This document shows positions 39,163-47,705 of a stretch of 64,000 bases of DNA, one piece after another. Under the pieces are notes generated by a model. The model was not told the origin of the DNA, made no database searches, and worked only from the letters and a program-made list of their open reading frames with translations. The first letter of the stretch is position 1, and each line of letters begins with the position of its first letter. A program made the translations under genes and the position numbers. Source of the DNA: an uncultured Algibacter sp. (GTDB lineage: Bacteria; Bacteroidota; Bacteroidia; Flavobacteriales; Flavobacteriaceae); NCBI GenBank assembly GCA_947499935.1, contig CANMQH010000005.1, positions 62,001-126,000 on the forward strand, written 5' to 3'.

Positions 39163-39648
39163 TTAGTTAGGTGTTATATTTTTAATGTTTTTAGCTTTTA
39201 CTTCTTCACCATAAAAAACCTCGTATTTATTTTCTCCCCAGTCTTCAATAGTTAAAATCTCATCATCATTATTATAAAACATGTAAGATTGTAAATTTTC
39301 CCAAGATCCTCTTTTGGTCAAGTTTTTATAGGCGCCTTTATACTGCTCTTCTAATTTAAATAGATTATCAAAAATAAAGGTTTCTTTTGTTTTTATAGCA
39401 TCTTCTAATATATGACTTTCTATAGATATGGCTTGACTATAGTATATCTCGTAATCGCCTTTTAAAAACTCAACCTCTAAATAGGCTTCTTCTCCACCTT
39501 TAGAAGTCATGATATATTCTATACTTCTGCCATCGCCACCCCAATCATACTCTGCAATTTCACTAATTGTCCAAGTTTCTTTTTTTAGCTTTAAAGTATA
39601 ACCTTCTTTTAATTTGTCTAACCTAAACTCTTCTTTATTTCCAAACAT
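39163..39648 (-). CDS. DUF4178 protein
   Basis: Soluble protein of 161 residues with the DUF4178 pattern: a GYTLKLKKETWTISEIAEYDWGG start, IEYIMTSKGGEEAYLEVEF in the middle and a C-terminal YFx-type YMFYNNDDEILTIEDWGENKYEVFYG. DUF4178 has unknown function; comparative work links it with AdoMet decarboxylase, ion-channel and PspA-type stress genes (recollection). Coupled to neighbours by 2-nt gaps on both sides. Confidence 0.78.
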   Translation of the reverse strand: MFGNKEEFRLDKLKEGYTLKLKKETWTISEIAEYDWGGDGRSIEYIMTSKGGEEAYLEVEFLKGDYEIYYSQAISIESHILEDAIKTKETFIFDNLFKLEEQYKGAYKNLTKRGSWENLQSYMFYNNDDEILTIEDWGENKYEVFYGEEVKAKNIKNITPN

Positions 39649-39650
39649 AA

Positions 39651-40445
39651 TTATAAATTAATAGTTTCTCCGCATTTGGGACATTTACATGTATTCTTAC
39701 TTTTTTGTACTTCATCAATATACGCAGAACTTATAATACCCGTGGGGAGTGCCACAATACCTATACCCAACAATGCAATAATACCACTAAGTAATTTACC
39801 TAAACCTGTTATAGGATAAATATCTCCATACCCCACCGTTGTTAGTGTTGCAACCGCCCACCAAAGTGCCTGCCCTATATTTTCAAAAGCTTCTGGTTGC
39901 GCATCGTTTTCTATACTATACATTAACGTTGAAGCCAATACAAGTAAAATAAAAACCATAAAAACAGTAACTAGTATATCGTTTTTAGTATTTTTAAGAA
40001 CTTTGCCTATAACTTGAAGCGATTTAGAGTGTCTATTCAATTTTAGTAATCTAAGCAAGCGTAATAACCTTAAAACACGCATTATTCTTAAATCGATGGT
40101 TATTAAATACGGCAAATAAAAGGGCAAAATAGAAAACAAATCTACCAAACCAAGAAATGAAAACATGTATTTAAACCTCGCTTTAGCTGGCGATAAATCT
40201 GGATATTGTAAATCTGCAACCCAAATTCTAATGATATATTCTATTGAAAAGACAACGATTGAAACAAGCTCTATACCATAAAATAATGCTGCATAATCCT
40301 TATTTATGGATTTATACGACTCTAAAAAAATGGCAATAACATTAAGTATTATTAACCCCGAAATTAAATACTCTACAAAATAGTCGCCCTTTCCATTACC
40401 CTTCTCATTATCTACCAGCAGAAATATTTTTTTCTTTAACGTCAT
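39651..40445 (-). CDS. voltage-gated-type potassium channel
   Basis: Six-transmembrane ion channel of 264 residues. The S4-like voltage sensor is a run of regularly spaced arginines (LRIMRVLRLLRLLRLLKL, about 120-137), and the pore carries the K+ selectivity filter TLTTVGYGDIYP near 200. The C-terminus ends in a small cysteine pair CKCPKCGETINL resembling half a zinc ribbon. It sits between speD and DUF4178 with gaps of 2-3 nt, implying co-expression with polyamine enzymes; polyamines are known blockers of K+ channels, which makes the linkage suggestive. Confidence 0.92.
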   Translation of the reverse strand: MTLKKKIFLLVDNEKGNGKGDYFVEYLISGLIILNVIAIFLESYKSINKDYAALFYGIELVSIVVFSIEYIIRIWVADLQYPDLSPAKARFKYMFSFLGLVDLFSILPFYLPYLITIDLRIMRVLRLLRLLRLLKLNRHSKSLQVIGKVLKNTKNDILVTVFMVFILLVLASTLMYSIENDAQPEAFENIGQALWWAVATLTTVGYGDIYPITGLGKLLSGIIALLGIGIVALPTGIISSAYIDEVQKSKNTCKCPKCGETINL

Positions 40446-40448
40446 ATT

Positions 40449-40823
40449 TTATGCTTTATAATCCTGTATATCTTTAAGGCTACCCCTTTTTATTTCTTTA
40501 GTAGAAAAACGTTCTGCTTTAAATTGTGCTTTTAACCATTTTAAACCAGACTCTAGGTTGTAAGAAGTATTACACGTAAAAAAATCGATGGCAATATAAT
40601 GATGCTCTGGCCAAGTGTGGATGGCAATATGGCTTTCTTCTATAACAATAACACCGCTAACACCTATAGGAGAAAACGAATGAATTGTTGTATTTACAAC
40701 GGTTAAGTTTAAGAGTTTAGCGGCTTGTAAAAGGGTTGCTTCAATAAATTTGCAAGAGCTTATTTTATCTGATTTGCAACCATAAAAATCAACTGTTGTT
40801 TGATGCCCTAAAAATGTATCCAT
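40449..40823 (-). CDS. speD: S-adenosylmethionine decarboxylase proenzyme
   Basis: Supplies decarboxylated AdoMet, the aminopropyl donor for spermidine. The 124-residue proenzyme has the self-cleavage site VIEESHIAIHTWPEHHYIAIDFFTC; the Ser of EESH becomes the pyruvoyl group and the His and Cys that follow complete the prokaryotic class 1B pattern. Three nt from the K+ channel gene, upstream of the membrane spermidine-synthase-like gene. Confidence 0.94.
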   Translation of the reverse strand: MDTFLGHQTTVDFYGCKSDKISSCKFIEATLLQAAKLLNLTVVNTTIHSFSPIGVSGVIVIEESHIAIHTWPEHHYIAIDFFTCNTSYNLESGLKWLKAQFKAERFSTKEIKRGSLKDIQDYKA

Positions 40824-40844
40824 AGATTTTAATCTGTAGTAAAT

Positions 40845-42575
40845 TTATATAATTTTTTTCCAGTTTTTAACTAATAACCCACAACATATTATAGCTAGTA
40901 TAGTGAGTCCCATAGCTAAAATTGTTTTTCCATAAATAAAATATCCTGTGGCAAATAAAACACTATAAGTCCCAATAGTTCCTAAGAAAAATGCTAAAAC
41001 CTTATGTCCTATATTTTTAAATTTGCTTTCACTGCCGTATACCAAGTTTTCAAATTTCTGCAACGTTTCGGCATTACTTTCTTTAGTTAAAAGTGTTACT
41101 ATAATCCACCCTGCAGTAGTTATTAAAACACCATAAACAAGTTGTAAATATCCGGGGATGTTAAACCATGGCATATCTAACTTTCCGTTTACAAAAAAGA
41201 TTACAGCAATAATAAATGAAATACCCATAGCAGCAATTTCGCTATATGGGTTGATGCGTTTCCAAAACCAACGTAATATAAATAAAAGCCCAGTACCCGC
41301 GCCTATTTGCAATAATAAATCGAAAACATCTTTAGCAGATTTTATATAAAACGAAAACAGAGCTGCGCAAACCATTAATAAAACCGTTGAAATTCTTCCA
41401 ACAGCTACCTTTTGTTTTTCTGAAGCATTTTCATTAATAAACCGACCATAAAAATCATTCACAATATAAGAGCTACCCCAGTTAAGTTGAGTAGAAATGG
41501 TACTCATAAATGCTGCAATTAAAGAGGTTAGTACAATACCAATAAGTCCCGCAGGCAAATACGTCATCATAGCCGCGTAGGCTACATCATGACCTTGCAT
41601 ATCTGCATTTAAATTTGGAAATGCTGTATTTATACTATCTAAACTAGGGAAAATAACTAATGATGCCAGTCCAACAATAATCCATGGCCAAGGGCGTAAT
41701 GCATAATGCGCAAAATTAAAAAATAAGGTCGCCCAAGTTGCATTTTTTTCGTCTTTAGCAGCCAACATACGTTGTGCAATATAACCGCCACCACCAGGCT
41801 CTGCTCCAGGATACCAAGTACTCCACCATTGTACTGCAAATGGTATTATAAATAATGTAATTAAAGCTTCGGAATTTGAAAAATCTGGAAGAATATCTAG
41901 TTTTCCTTTTACAAGTTCATGAGAAAGCAAAGCAGACATGCCTCCTATTTCTGGAAGATTAACAATATAAATCGTTGCCCATATAGAACCGACCATAGCA
42001 ATAATAAATTGAATAAAATCGGTAATTAAAACACCTTTTAGCCCTCCTAAAGACGAATAAACAACTACTATTATTGATGAATACAACAATGCTTCTTGTT
42101 GAGATATACCCAATAATATATTGGCGATTTTAGCACCTGCTAAACAGACACCAGCCATAGTTATAATATTAAAAATAACACCTAAATAAATAGCACGGAA
42201 ACCTCTTAAAAAACTGGCTGATTTACCCGAATACCGCAACTCATAAAACTCCAAATCGGTTGATATCCCAGATTTTCGCCAAAGTTTTGCATAAAAAAAT
42301 ACAGTAAGCATCCCCGTAAGTAACATGGCCCACCAAACCCAATTGCCCGAAACACCATTTTTTCTAACCAATTCGGTTACCAAACCAGGCGTATCGGCAG
42401 CAAAAGTAGTGGCAACCATAGAAACGCCTAATAGCCACCATGGCATATTGCGCCCAGATAAGAAAAACTCTGTAGAACTTTTACCTGCTTGCCTTGACAC
42501 CCATATACCTATACACAGCGTGATGACAAAAAAAGCGATTATTATACCAATATCTAAACCTGATAAGTTTACCAT
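40845..42575 (-). CDS. sodium:solute symporter family transporter
   Basis: Membrane protein of 576 residues with about 13-14 hydrophobic segments, of the SSS family: GRNMPWWLLGVSMVATTFAADTPGLVTELV near the N-terminus, YSSLGGLKGVLITDFIQF for the family signature, and SLIAAFMSTISTQLNWGSSYIVNDFYGRF. Substrate not deducible. It lies 21 nt upstream of speD on the same strand, so it may head the polyamine cluster and could supply a precursor, though this is speculative. Confidence 0.9.
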   Translation of the reverse strand: MVNLSGLDIGIIIAFFVITLCIGIWVSRQAGKSSTEFFLSGRNMPWWLLGVSMVATTFAADTPGLVTELVRKNGVSGNWVWWAMLLTGMLTVFFYAKLWRKSGISTDLEFYELRYSGKSASFLRGFRAIYLGVIFNIITMAGVCLAGAKIANILLGISQQEALLYSSIIVVVYSSLGGLKGVLITDFIQFIIAMVGSIWATIYIVNLPEIGGMSALLSHELVKGKLDILPDFSNSEALITLFIIPFAVQWWSTWYPGAEPGGGGYIAQRMLAAKDEKNATWATLFFNFAHYALRPWPWIIVGLASLVIFPSLDSINTAFPNLNADMQGHDVAYAAMMTYLPAGLIGIVLTSLIAAFMSTISTQLNWGSSYIVNDFYGRFINENASEKQKVAVGRISTVLLMVCAALFSFYIKSAKDVFDLLLQIGAGTGLLFILRWFWKRINPYSEIAAMGISFIIAVIFFVNGKLDMPWFNIPGYLQLVYGVLITTAGWIIVTLLTKESNAETLQKFENLVYGSESKFKNIGHKVLAFFLGTIGTYSVLFATGYFIYGKTILAMGLTILAIICCGLLVKNWKKII

Positions 42576-42653
42576 ATATTTTAATTTATTTTGAGTATCA
42601 AAAGACTTTTTTAGATTTTAAAGCCTGACTAAGATAAACCAATTATTAAAATA

Positions 42654-43094
42654 CTAAACTTTTTTAATCACATTGGTAACAATACCCCAAATAACAAAGT
42701 CGTTTTCTTGAGTAATTTTTATAATAGGATAATTAGGGTTTTCTGGTTGTAACCAAACTTCGTTTCTATCTACTTTTAAACGTTTTACAGTAAATTCCCC
42801 ATCTAAAAAGCATACCGCAATTTTATTGTTTGATGGTTCTAAACTTCGGTCTATAACAAGCAAATCGTTATCGTCTAGCCCAGCACCAATCATAGATTGA
42901 CCGCTTACACGTGCAAAGAAAGTAGCCTCTTTATTTTTAACAAGTTCTTTATCTAAGGATAGCCGTTGCTCTTTAAAATCATCGGCAGGCGAAGGAAATC
43001 CAGCAGAAATTCCTGTGTCAAAAAAAACAGCCCCTAAACTATCGGTAGCTTCGGGTACAAAAAAAGTTAGACTATTAGACTTATGTAGTATCAT
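42654..43094 (-). CDS. umuD: UmuD-like S24 autoprotease, DNA polymerase V subunit
   Basis: Start taken at ATG 43094 (146 residues); the longer frame uses a GTG at 43112. LexA-type self-cleavage site AGFPSPADD, catalytic Ser in RVSGQSMIGAG and Lys in GEFTVKRLKV. After RecA-stimulated cleavage UmuD' joins UmuC for translesion synthesis. No DNA-binding N-terminal domain, so it is not a LexA repressor. It lies downstream of umuC with a 182-nt gap, the reverse of the usual umuD-umuC order. Confidence 0.9.
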   Translation of the reverse strand: MILHKSNSLTFFVPEATDSLGAVFFDTGISAGFPSPADDFKEQRLSLDKELVKNKEATFFARVSGQSMIGAGLDDNDLLVIDRSLEPSNNKIAVCFLDGEFTVKRLKVDRNEVWLQPENPNYPIIKITQENDFVIWGIVTNVIKKV

Positions 43095-43276
43095 TTTAAA
43101 CAACTTAGGCACTAAAGTTAAGAAAGATTACCCAATATACTATCGTGTTACGTCATTAGCTTTTAATAACATTATTTAGATTTTTTTTGAATAACGTTTT
43201 TGAGTTTTACAACATTAGAAGATAAGCATAAAACCTTGCAATACTTTACTTAGACTTTAATTAAAAAGGATTAATA

Positions 43277-44533
43277 CTATTTAACCTTAATAACATCATT
43301 AATATTTGTAGTATATCGTGGCGATAATCGTTCTTGGCGCATTTTCCAAGTACGTTTTAAATCTTGACTCCCTAGTTTAATTTTGTAGTCATCATACTTA
43401 GCATTTAAAGTATCTATAGCCAACATTAATGGTTTATGTTTGGGGTTTTCATAATCAAACATTTGTAATTGATGATTATTTGTTGGAACAAGCCCCATGA
43501 CTATAACACCTGCCCGTTTATATTTTACACCAGTTTTAAAAATATTCGTAACAGCCTCAACCGCTTGTTGACTAATAATTAAGCTAGAATCTGTTGGATA
43601 AGGTAAACTCACTACGCTACTACCCCTGTGCTGATCTTGGTCTTTTTTATGCCTATCGCTTCTTAACATAACATAAATCATATGGCAACTAGAGCCTTGT
43701 TTTCTCAATTTCTCGGCACAACTTGTTGCAAAAGTGGAAATACGCTCTTTAATATTATCGATATCTGAAAATGTATATTCAAAACTTCGTGTTGTAGCAA
43801 TGGCACGTTTTGTTTTTACTTCGTCTAATTCTATTTTAGAAATACCTTCTAAATCTTTTTTTAATTTCCATTCGGTAATAGAAAAACTTTTACGAACCCA
43901 ATCATCTGGAAGCTGAGTAAAATCAAATGCTGTTTTACATCCCTTTGCTTTTAAACGTTTTTGAATGCCGTGACCAATACCCCAAACATCTTCTAGCTTT
44001 ATCCATTTTAAGGCCTTTATGCGTTTTTCTTCAGAATCTATAACATAAACATCCTTTGTTATGTCTGGAAATTTACGCGCAATTTTGTTGGCGACTTTGC
44101 TTAACGCCTTTGTTGGCGCAATACCTACCGATGTTGGAATACCTGTCCATTTTAATATACGCTGTCTTATTTGCGTACCATACTCTTCAAAATTATAATC
44201 TTTGAATCCTTTAAATTGTACAAAAGCTTCATCAATACTATAAAACTCTATATCGGGTGTAAATTGCTCTAAAATAGACATTACCCGACTACTCATATCA
44301 CCATATAACGGGTAGTTTGAAGAAAACACCTCAATATTATTCACTTTACAAAATGCTTCCCATTTAAAAATAGGCGCACCCATAGGTAACCCTAACGTTT
44401 TAGCCTCATCGCTACGCGAGATAACACAACCATCATTATTACTTAAAATAGCAATAGGTTTATTACGCAAATTAGGATTAAAAGCGCGTTCGCATGAAGC
44501 GTAAAAATTATTACAATCTACTAAGGCGTACAT
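43277..44533 (-). CDS. umuC: Y-family DNA polymerase V catalytic subunit
   Basis: Error-prone translesion polymerase of 418 residues. Palm residues are in LVDCNNFYASCERAFNP (Asp6) and FYSIDEAFVQF; IPTSVGIAPTKALSKVANK and the helix-hairpin region EDVWGIGHGIQKRL follow, with the little-finger domain to about 350 and a C-terminal UmuC extension (LMLAIDTLNAKYDDYKIKLG, WKMRQERLSPRYTT). Own promoter with an overlapping palindrome immediately upstream, suggesting damage-inducible control. Confidence 0.95.
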   Translation of the reverse strand: MYALVDCNNFYASCERAFNPNLRNKPIAILSNNDGCVISRSDEAKTLGLPMGAPIFKWEAFCKVNNIEVFSSNYPLYGDMSSRVMSILEQFTPDIEFYSIDEAFVQFKGFKDYNFEEYGTQIRQRILKWTGIPTSVGIAPTKALSKVANKIARKFPDITKDVYVIDSEEKRIKALKWIKLEDVWGIGHGIQKRLKAKGCKTAFDFTQLPDDWVRKSFSITEWKLKKDLEGISKIELDEVKTKRAIATTRSFEYTFSDIDNIKERISTFATSCAEKLRKQGSSCHMIYVMLRSDRHKKDQDQHRGSSVVSLPYPTDSSLIISQQAVEAVTNIFKTGVKYKRAGVIVMGLVPTNNHQLQMFDYENPKHKPLMLAIDTLNAKYDDYKIKLGSQDLKRTWKMRQERLSPRYTTNINDVIKVK

Positions 44534-44538
44534 ATATG

Positions 44539-44561
44539 CAAAAATACAGAATGAGTATTCT
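44539..44561 (-). promoter_or_regulatory. umuC promoter with candidate SOS-type operator
   Basis: On the minus strand the -7 box TATTTTTG (44546-44539) is preceded directly by the inverted repeat AGAAT-ACTC-ATTCT (44561-44548). A repressor there would block the promoter. The box ends 5 nt before the umuC ATG, so the transcript would be almost leaderless. Confidence 0.45.
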
Positions 44562-44581
44562 AAAAAATCATTGACTAAAAT

Positions 44582-45025
44582 CTAAAACAATTTTCCTTTC
44601 TTTAAAATAGAGTTACCAATACGCTTATAAGTTACTTGCTTACCATAGGCACAAAACACATAAGTCGCTTTAGCTTTTTGTTCTTTGGCAGATATGAGTA
44701 AAACATCATCTACACTACAGCCATGATCTTTAGCTACTTTTTGTTTAACATATTTAATACTAGCGCGCCCTCTTTTTAATTGCGATTGAATTTTTTTATT
44801 CAATTTATACTCACTAAAATCTTTTGCTAATTTGCAGCCTTCCTTTTTTGCAGCTTTTAAAGTTTTATCATGGTTTGCATTGGGGCTATCTAAATCAATA
44901 TACTCCCAAGTAAAATCTGCTTTTAATAAAACACGTCTACCATCTTCTGTTTTTACAATATGGTTGTTTTGTGAGAAACCAATAGATGATATAAAAAGTA
45001 GTAATATAAAAGTGAGTGTTTTCAT
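44582..45025 (-). CDS. DUF3157-like exported protein
   Basis: Protein of 147 residues with a signal peptide (to about SQ19). The segment IVKTEDGRRVLLKADFTWEYID resembles the DUF3157 family. The second half has two cysteines (KKEGCKLAKDF, DHGCSVDDVLL) and a beta-rich end (ATYVFCAYGKQVTYKRIG). Function unknown. Single gene upstream of umuC on the same strand; 48 nt apart, but umuC has its own promoter. Confidence 0.65.
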   Translation of the reverse strand: MKTLTFILLLFISSIGFSQNNHIVKTEDGRRVLLKADFTWEYIDLDSPNANHDKTLKAAKKEGCKLAKDFSEYKLNKKIQSQLKRGRASIKYVKQKVAKDHGCSVDDVLLISAKEQKAKATYVFCAYGKQVTYKRIGNSILKKGKLF

Positions 45026-45074
45026 AGCGGTATAATATTTAATAGAACTTCAAAAATACACCTTTAACTCTAAA

Positions 45075-45281
45075 TTACTCTTTTACATATTCTAAAATAT
45101 CGGCTGGCTGGCAATCTAATGCTTTACAAATAGCTTCTAACGTTGAAAACCGTACAGCTTTAGCTTTACCCGATTTTAAGATAGAGAGATTTGCTGTGGT
45201 TATATTAATAATCTCAGCCAAGTTCTTGCTTTTCATGTTACGTTTGGCAAGCATTATGTCTAGATTTACAATTATGGGCAT
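45075..45281 (-). CDS. XRE-family HTH regulator, YozG-like
   Basis: Small DNA-binding protein of 68 residues: one Cro/C1 helix-turn-helix (KNLAEIINITTANLSILKSGKAKAVRFSTLEAICKALDC) and a short ADILEYVKE tail. This type is regularly the downstream partner of DUF2975 membrane proteins. Only 3 nt separate it from the second DUF2975 gene. It is the natural candidate to bind the triple repeat upstream of the operon. Confidence 0.9.
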   Translation of the reverse strand: MPIIVNLDIMLAKRNMKSKNLAEIINITTANLSILKSGKAKAVRFSTLEAICKALDCQPADILEYVKE

Positions 45282-45284
45282 AAG

Positions 45285-45854
45285 CTATATGGTTAGGTCA
45301 TTTTCTTGTTTTAGCAGACTGCCTTCTTTGAAGATTTCTGCCATTATAAATGCTAGCAAAAGTATAATAATAGGTGTTAAAGAAATAGTAATAGCTTTTA
45401 ACCCACCTAATTCGAAGCTTATATATCTAAAACTTGTTAACAAAAAATAAACGAAAGTATATTGACCTATTCGTCTAAAAGATATCTCATTATTAATTTC
45501 AAAAGTTTGAATTCTTTTAACAGAAGACAATACTTTTTGAAATTCTTTAAATGATAAGAATATTAAAATTAACGAAATGCTGTATTGTAGATATAAAATA
45601 TAAATAGATGTTGTCTTTATTTTATTTATTTCATAAACATCTTTATCAAGACTTTTATTATTTACCTTCCATTTTGAAACCAAAGAATAGGTAAAACCTA
45701 AGTTATTTAGATTGACTTCTTTATTTTTATAATAATCCTTATCTATTTGTAGATGTACAAATAGAAATGTCCAACCTAAAAACATTAATATAATAATTAA
45801 ATTTATAATGTTACAAAATGTAACAGCTGAGTTTAAAATTAAGTTTCTTTTCAT
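45285..45854 (-). CDS. DUF2975 membrane protein (second copy)
   Basis: Protein of 189 residues with four hydrophobic segments (about 12-35, 85-105, 128-147, 152-172) and a cytosolic tail AEIFKEGSLLKQENDLTI, the C-terminal signature of DUF2975. Family function unknown; these proteins pair with small HTH regulators and may sense membrane state. The region 36-80 is predicted extracytoplasmic. Middle gene of a three-gene operon. Confidence 0.85.
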   Translation of the reverse strand: MKRNLILNSAVTFCNIINLIIILMFLGWTFLFVHLQIDKDYYKNKEVNLNNLGFTYSLVSKWKVNNKSLDKDVYEINKIKTTSIYILYLQYSISLILIFLSFKEFQKVLSSVKRIQTFEINNEISFRRIGQYTFVYFLLTSFRYISFELGGLKAITISLTPIIILLLAFIMAEIFKEGSLLKQENDLTI

Positions 45855-45886
45855 GACAATCTCTATTTTATAATTATTAGTAAAGT

Positions 45887-46414
45887 CTAAATCGTTAAAT
45901 CATTCTCGTCCTGAACATACGTTCCTTTTTTCAAAACATCCAAATATAAATACATTAAAAACGCTATGACTACATGTGCAAATACAATAAAATAATCATC
46001 TTCTAGACGAATACGCACACCTCTTAATAAAAACGAAACTGTAAATGCTATGATATAAATTAAAGGCACTAAATTTAATATCATAAAAAAACGTAGTCGT
46101 TTTAATGACTTTGTTTCAAACATCTTTTTTTCAATAAATACTTTTAGGAAATTTTTAAACGCATAGAAATAAATAATATAATACAGCATCGCAGACCACA
46201 TAATAAGAATAGCAGAATTAAACGGAACATTTATGCGTAATCCCAAAAAAGGCACATGCACTTTTGCACGATTTTCAATAATCTCTACAAGCGGAATTTG
46301 TATTCCAAATTTATATTCTAAATATGAAAGTATTGAAAACAAGAATACAAAAACTAGTAAAATTGTTATACTGTAAAATAAAAGAGAGGACGATAAGTGC
46401 GCTAATTTCTTCAT
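45887..46414 (-). CDS. DUF2975-like membrane protein (first copy)
   Basis: Protein of 175 residues with four hydrophobic segments and the same ending (GTYVQDENDLTI) as its downstream neighbour. Between segments 1 and 2 is an extracytoplasmic loop (about 37-62) unlike that of the second copy. The two are diverged tandem paralogues sharing one HTH gene. First gene of the operon, starting inside the last copy of an ATAAAAATTATTG repeat. Confidence 0.75.
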   Translation of the reverse strand: MKKLAHLSSSLLFYSITILLVFVFLFSILSYLEYKFGIQIPLVEIIENRAKVHVPFLGLRINVPFNSAILIMWSAMLYYIIYFYAFKNFLKVFIEKKMFETKSLKRLRFFMILNLVPLIYIIAFTVSFLLRGVRIRLEDDYFIVFAHVVIAFLMYLYLDVLKKGTYVQDENDLTI

Positions 46415-46474
46415 AAAAATTATTGTTTTTCGATAACAAATATATAAAAATTATTGATAAACAATAATTTTTAT
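46413..46474 (-). promoter_or_regulatory. promoter and triple operator of the DUF2975 operon
   Basis: ATAAAAATTATTG occurs at 46413-46425 and 46444-46456, and inverted at 46462-46474, the latter two forming a 13-bp perfect inverted repeat with a 5-nt loop. On the minus strand the -7 box TATATTTG (46444-46437) sits 17 nt after an ATTG that lies in the inverted repeat. The downstream copy overlaps the start codon. The arrangement suits autoregulation. Confidence 0.6.
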
Positions 46475-46503
46475 TGTGGAAATATATTTTAGATTGCCAG
46501 ATT

Positions 46504-46542
46504 AGACCTGTCAGGTTTTAAAAGCCTGACAGGTCTTTTTTA
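46504..46542 (+). repeat. AGACCTGTCAGG palindrome with T run, copy 1
   Basis: 33-nt near-perfect palindrome (AGACCTGTCAGG, central TTTTAAAA, CCTGACAGGTCT) followed by TTTTTT, so terminator-like on the plus strand although no gene ends there on that strand. Nearly identical to the copy at 51403. Confidence 0.7.
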
Positions 46543-46543
46543 G

Positions 46544-46551
46544 TATCTTTG
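46544..46551 (+). promoter_or_regulatory. -7 box of bioF
   Basis: TATCTTTG, perfect TAnnTTTG, with its last base 5 nt before the ATG at 46557; the mRNA would be leaderless or nearly so. Confidence 0.5.
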
Positions 46552-46556
46552 AATTT

Positions 46557-47705
46557 ATGTTTCCCAAAAAACTTCAAGAAAAATTAGAAGACCGTAAAGC
46601 AACAAACAGCTTACGCAAACTAGGTATATCTAACAATTTAATAGATTTCTCATCTAACGATTACTTAGGATTTTCAAAAAACAAAACTGTTTTTCATAAT
46701 GCTCATAAATTTTTAATCGAGCATAATATAATTCAAAACGGCGCCACAGGATCTAGATTATTATCAGGAAATAACGAGTTATATAACTTAATAGAAAAAG
46801 ACATTTGCAGCTTTCATAACAGCGAATCGGCATTAGTTTTTAATTCGGGTTACGATGCTAACATAGGTTTATTTTCTAGTGTACCACAACGCGGAGACAT
46901 TATTTTATATGACGAATATATACATGCTTCTATTAGAGATGGAATTACAATGAGTCATGCCAAAGCTTATAAATTTAAGCATAATGATTTGGCAAATTTA
47001 GATTTGAAATGCCAGACGGAGCGCAATAGAAATACTCTTGATGCAGACATTTATATCGTTACAGAATCTGTATTCTCTATGGATGGCGATTCTCCAGATT
47101 TGATAAAACTTTCAGAAATAAGTAAAAAACACAATGCACATCTTATTATAGATGAGGCTCATGCTGTTGGTGTTTTTGGTAAAAACGGTGTTGGGCTTGT
47201 TCAGCATCTACATTTAGAAAAAGACATCTTTGCAAGAATTATTACTTTCGGAAAAGCCATGGGTTGCCACGGTTCGGTAATTTTGGGCAATACTAATTTA
47301 AAAGCATATTTAGTTAATTTTTCGCGTAGCTTTATTTACACCACAGCTTTACCGCCGCACAGTTTAGCAACGGTACACACTATGTATCAAGAATTAATTG
47401 ATACCGAAACCATAAACAAACTACATCAAAACATAACCTATTTTAAAACCGAAATCACTAAAAATAAACTTGATTATTTGTTTATTACATCGCATTCTGC
47501 CATACATTGTTGTATTATTTCTGGCAACGATAAAGTAAAACATATAGCCACACACCTACAAAAACAAGGTTTTGATGTTAAGCCCATTTTATCGCCAACC
47601 GTTCCAAAAAACCAAGAACGCTTGCGGTTTTGTTTGCACAGTTATAATTCTAAAAAAGAAATATCGAAAGTCTTAAAGTTACTTACTACTTTTGTAAATA
47701 TATGA
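46557..47705 (+). CDS. bioF: 8-amino-7-oxononanoate synthase
   Basis: PLP enzyme condensing pimeloyl thioester and alanine in biotin synthesis. The 382-residue protein has NDYLGFSKN, GATGSRLLSGN, LIIDEAHAVGVFG and the PLP lysine in ITFGKAMGCHG, standard for the alpha-oxoamine synthase family. The related KBL is excluded by context with bioD and bioA. It overlaps the next gene by 4 nt (ATGA). Confidence 0.93.
   Translation: MFPKKLQEKLEDRKATNSLRKLGISNNLIDFSSNDYLGFSKNKTVFHNAHKFLIEHNIIQNGATGSRLLSGNNELYNLIEKDICSFHNSESALVFNSGYDANIGLFSSVPQRGDIILYDEYIHASIRDGITMSHAKAYKFKHNDLANLDLKCQTERNRNTLDADIYIVTESVFSMDGDSPDLIKLSEISKKHNAHLIIDEAHAVGVFGKNGVGLVQHLHLEKDIFARIITFGKAMGCHGSVILGNTNLKAYLVNFSRSFIYTTALPPHSLATVHTMYQELIDTETINKLHQNITYFKTEITKNKLDYLFITSHSAIHCCIISGNDKVKHIATHLQKQGFDVKPILSPTVPKNQERLRFCLHSYNSKKEISKVLKLLTTFVNI

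Noticed and set aside
42654-43112. LexA repressor
   Set aside because: The S24 protease domain lacks an N-terminal winged helix and is next to umuC, so UmuD fits better.
46504-46542. Terminator of an upstream plus-strand gene
   Set aside because: The genes to the left are all on the minus strand; the element matches a dispersed palindrome, so it is listed as a repeat.
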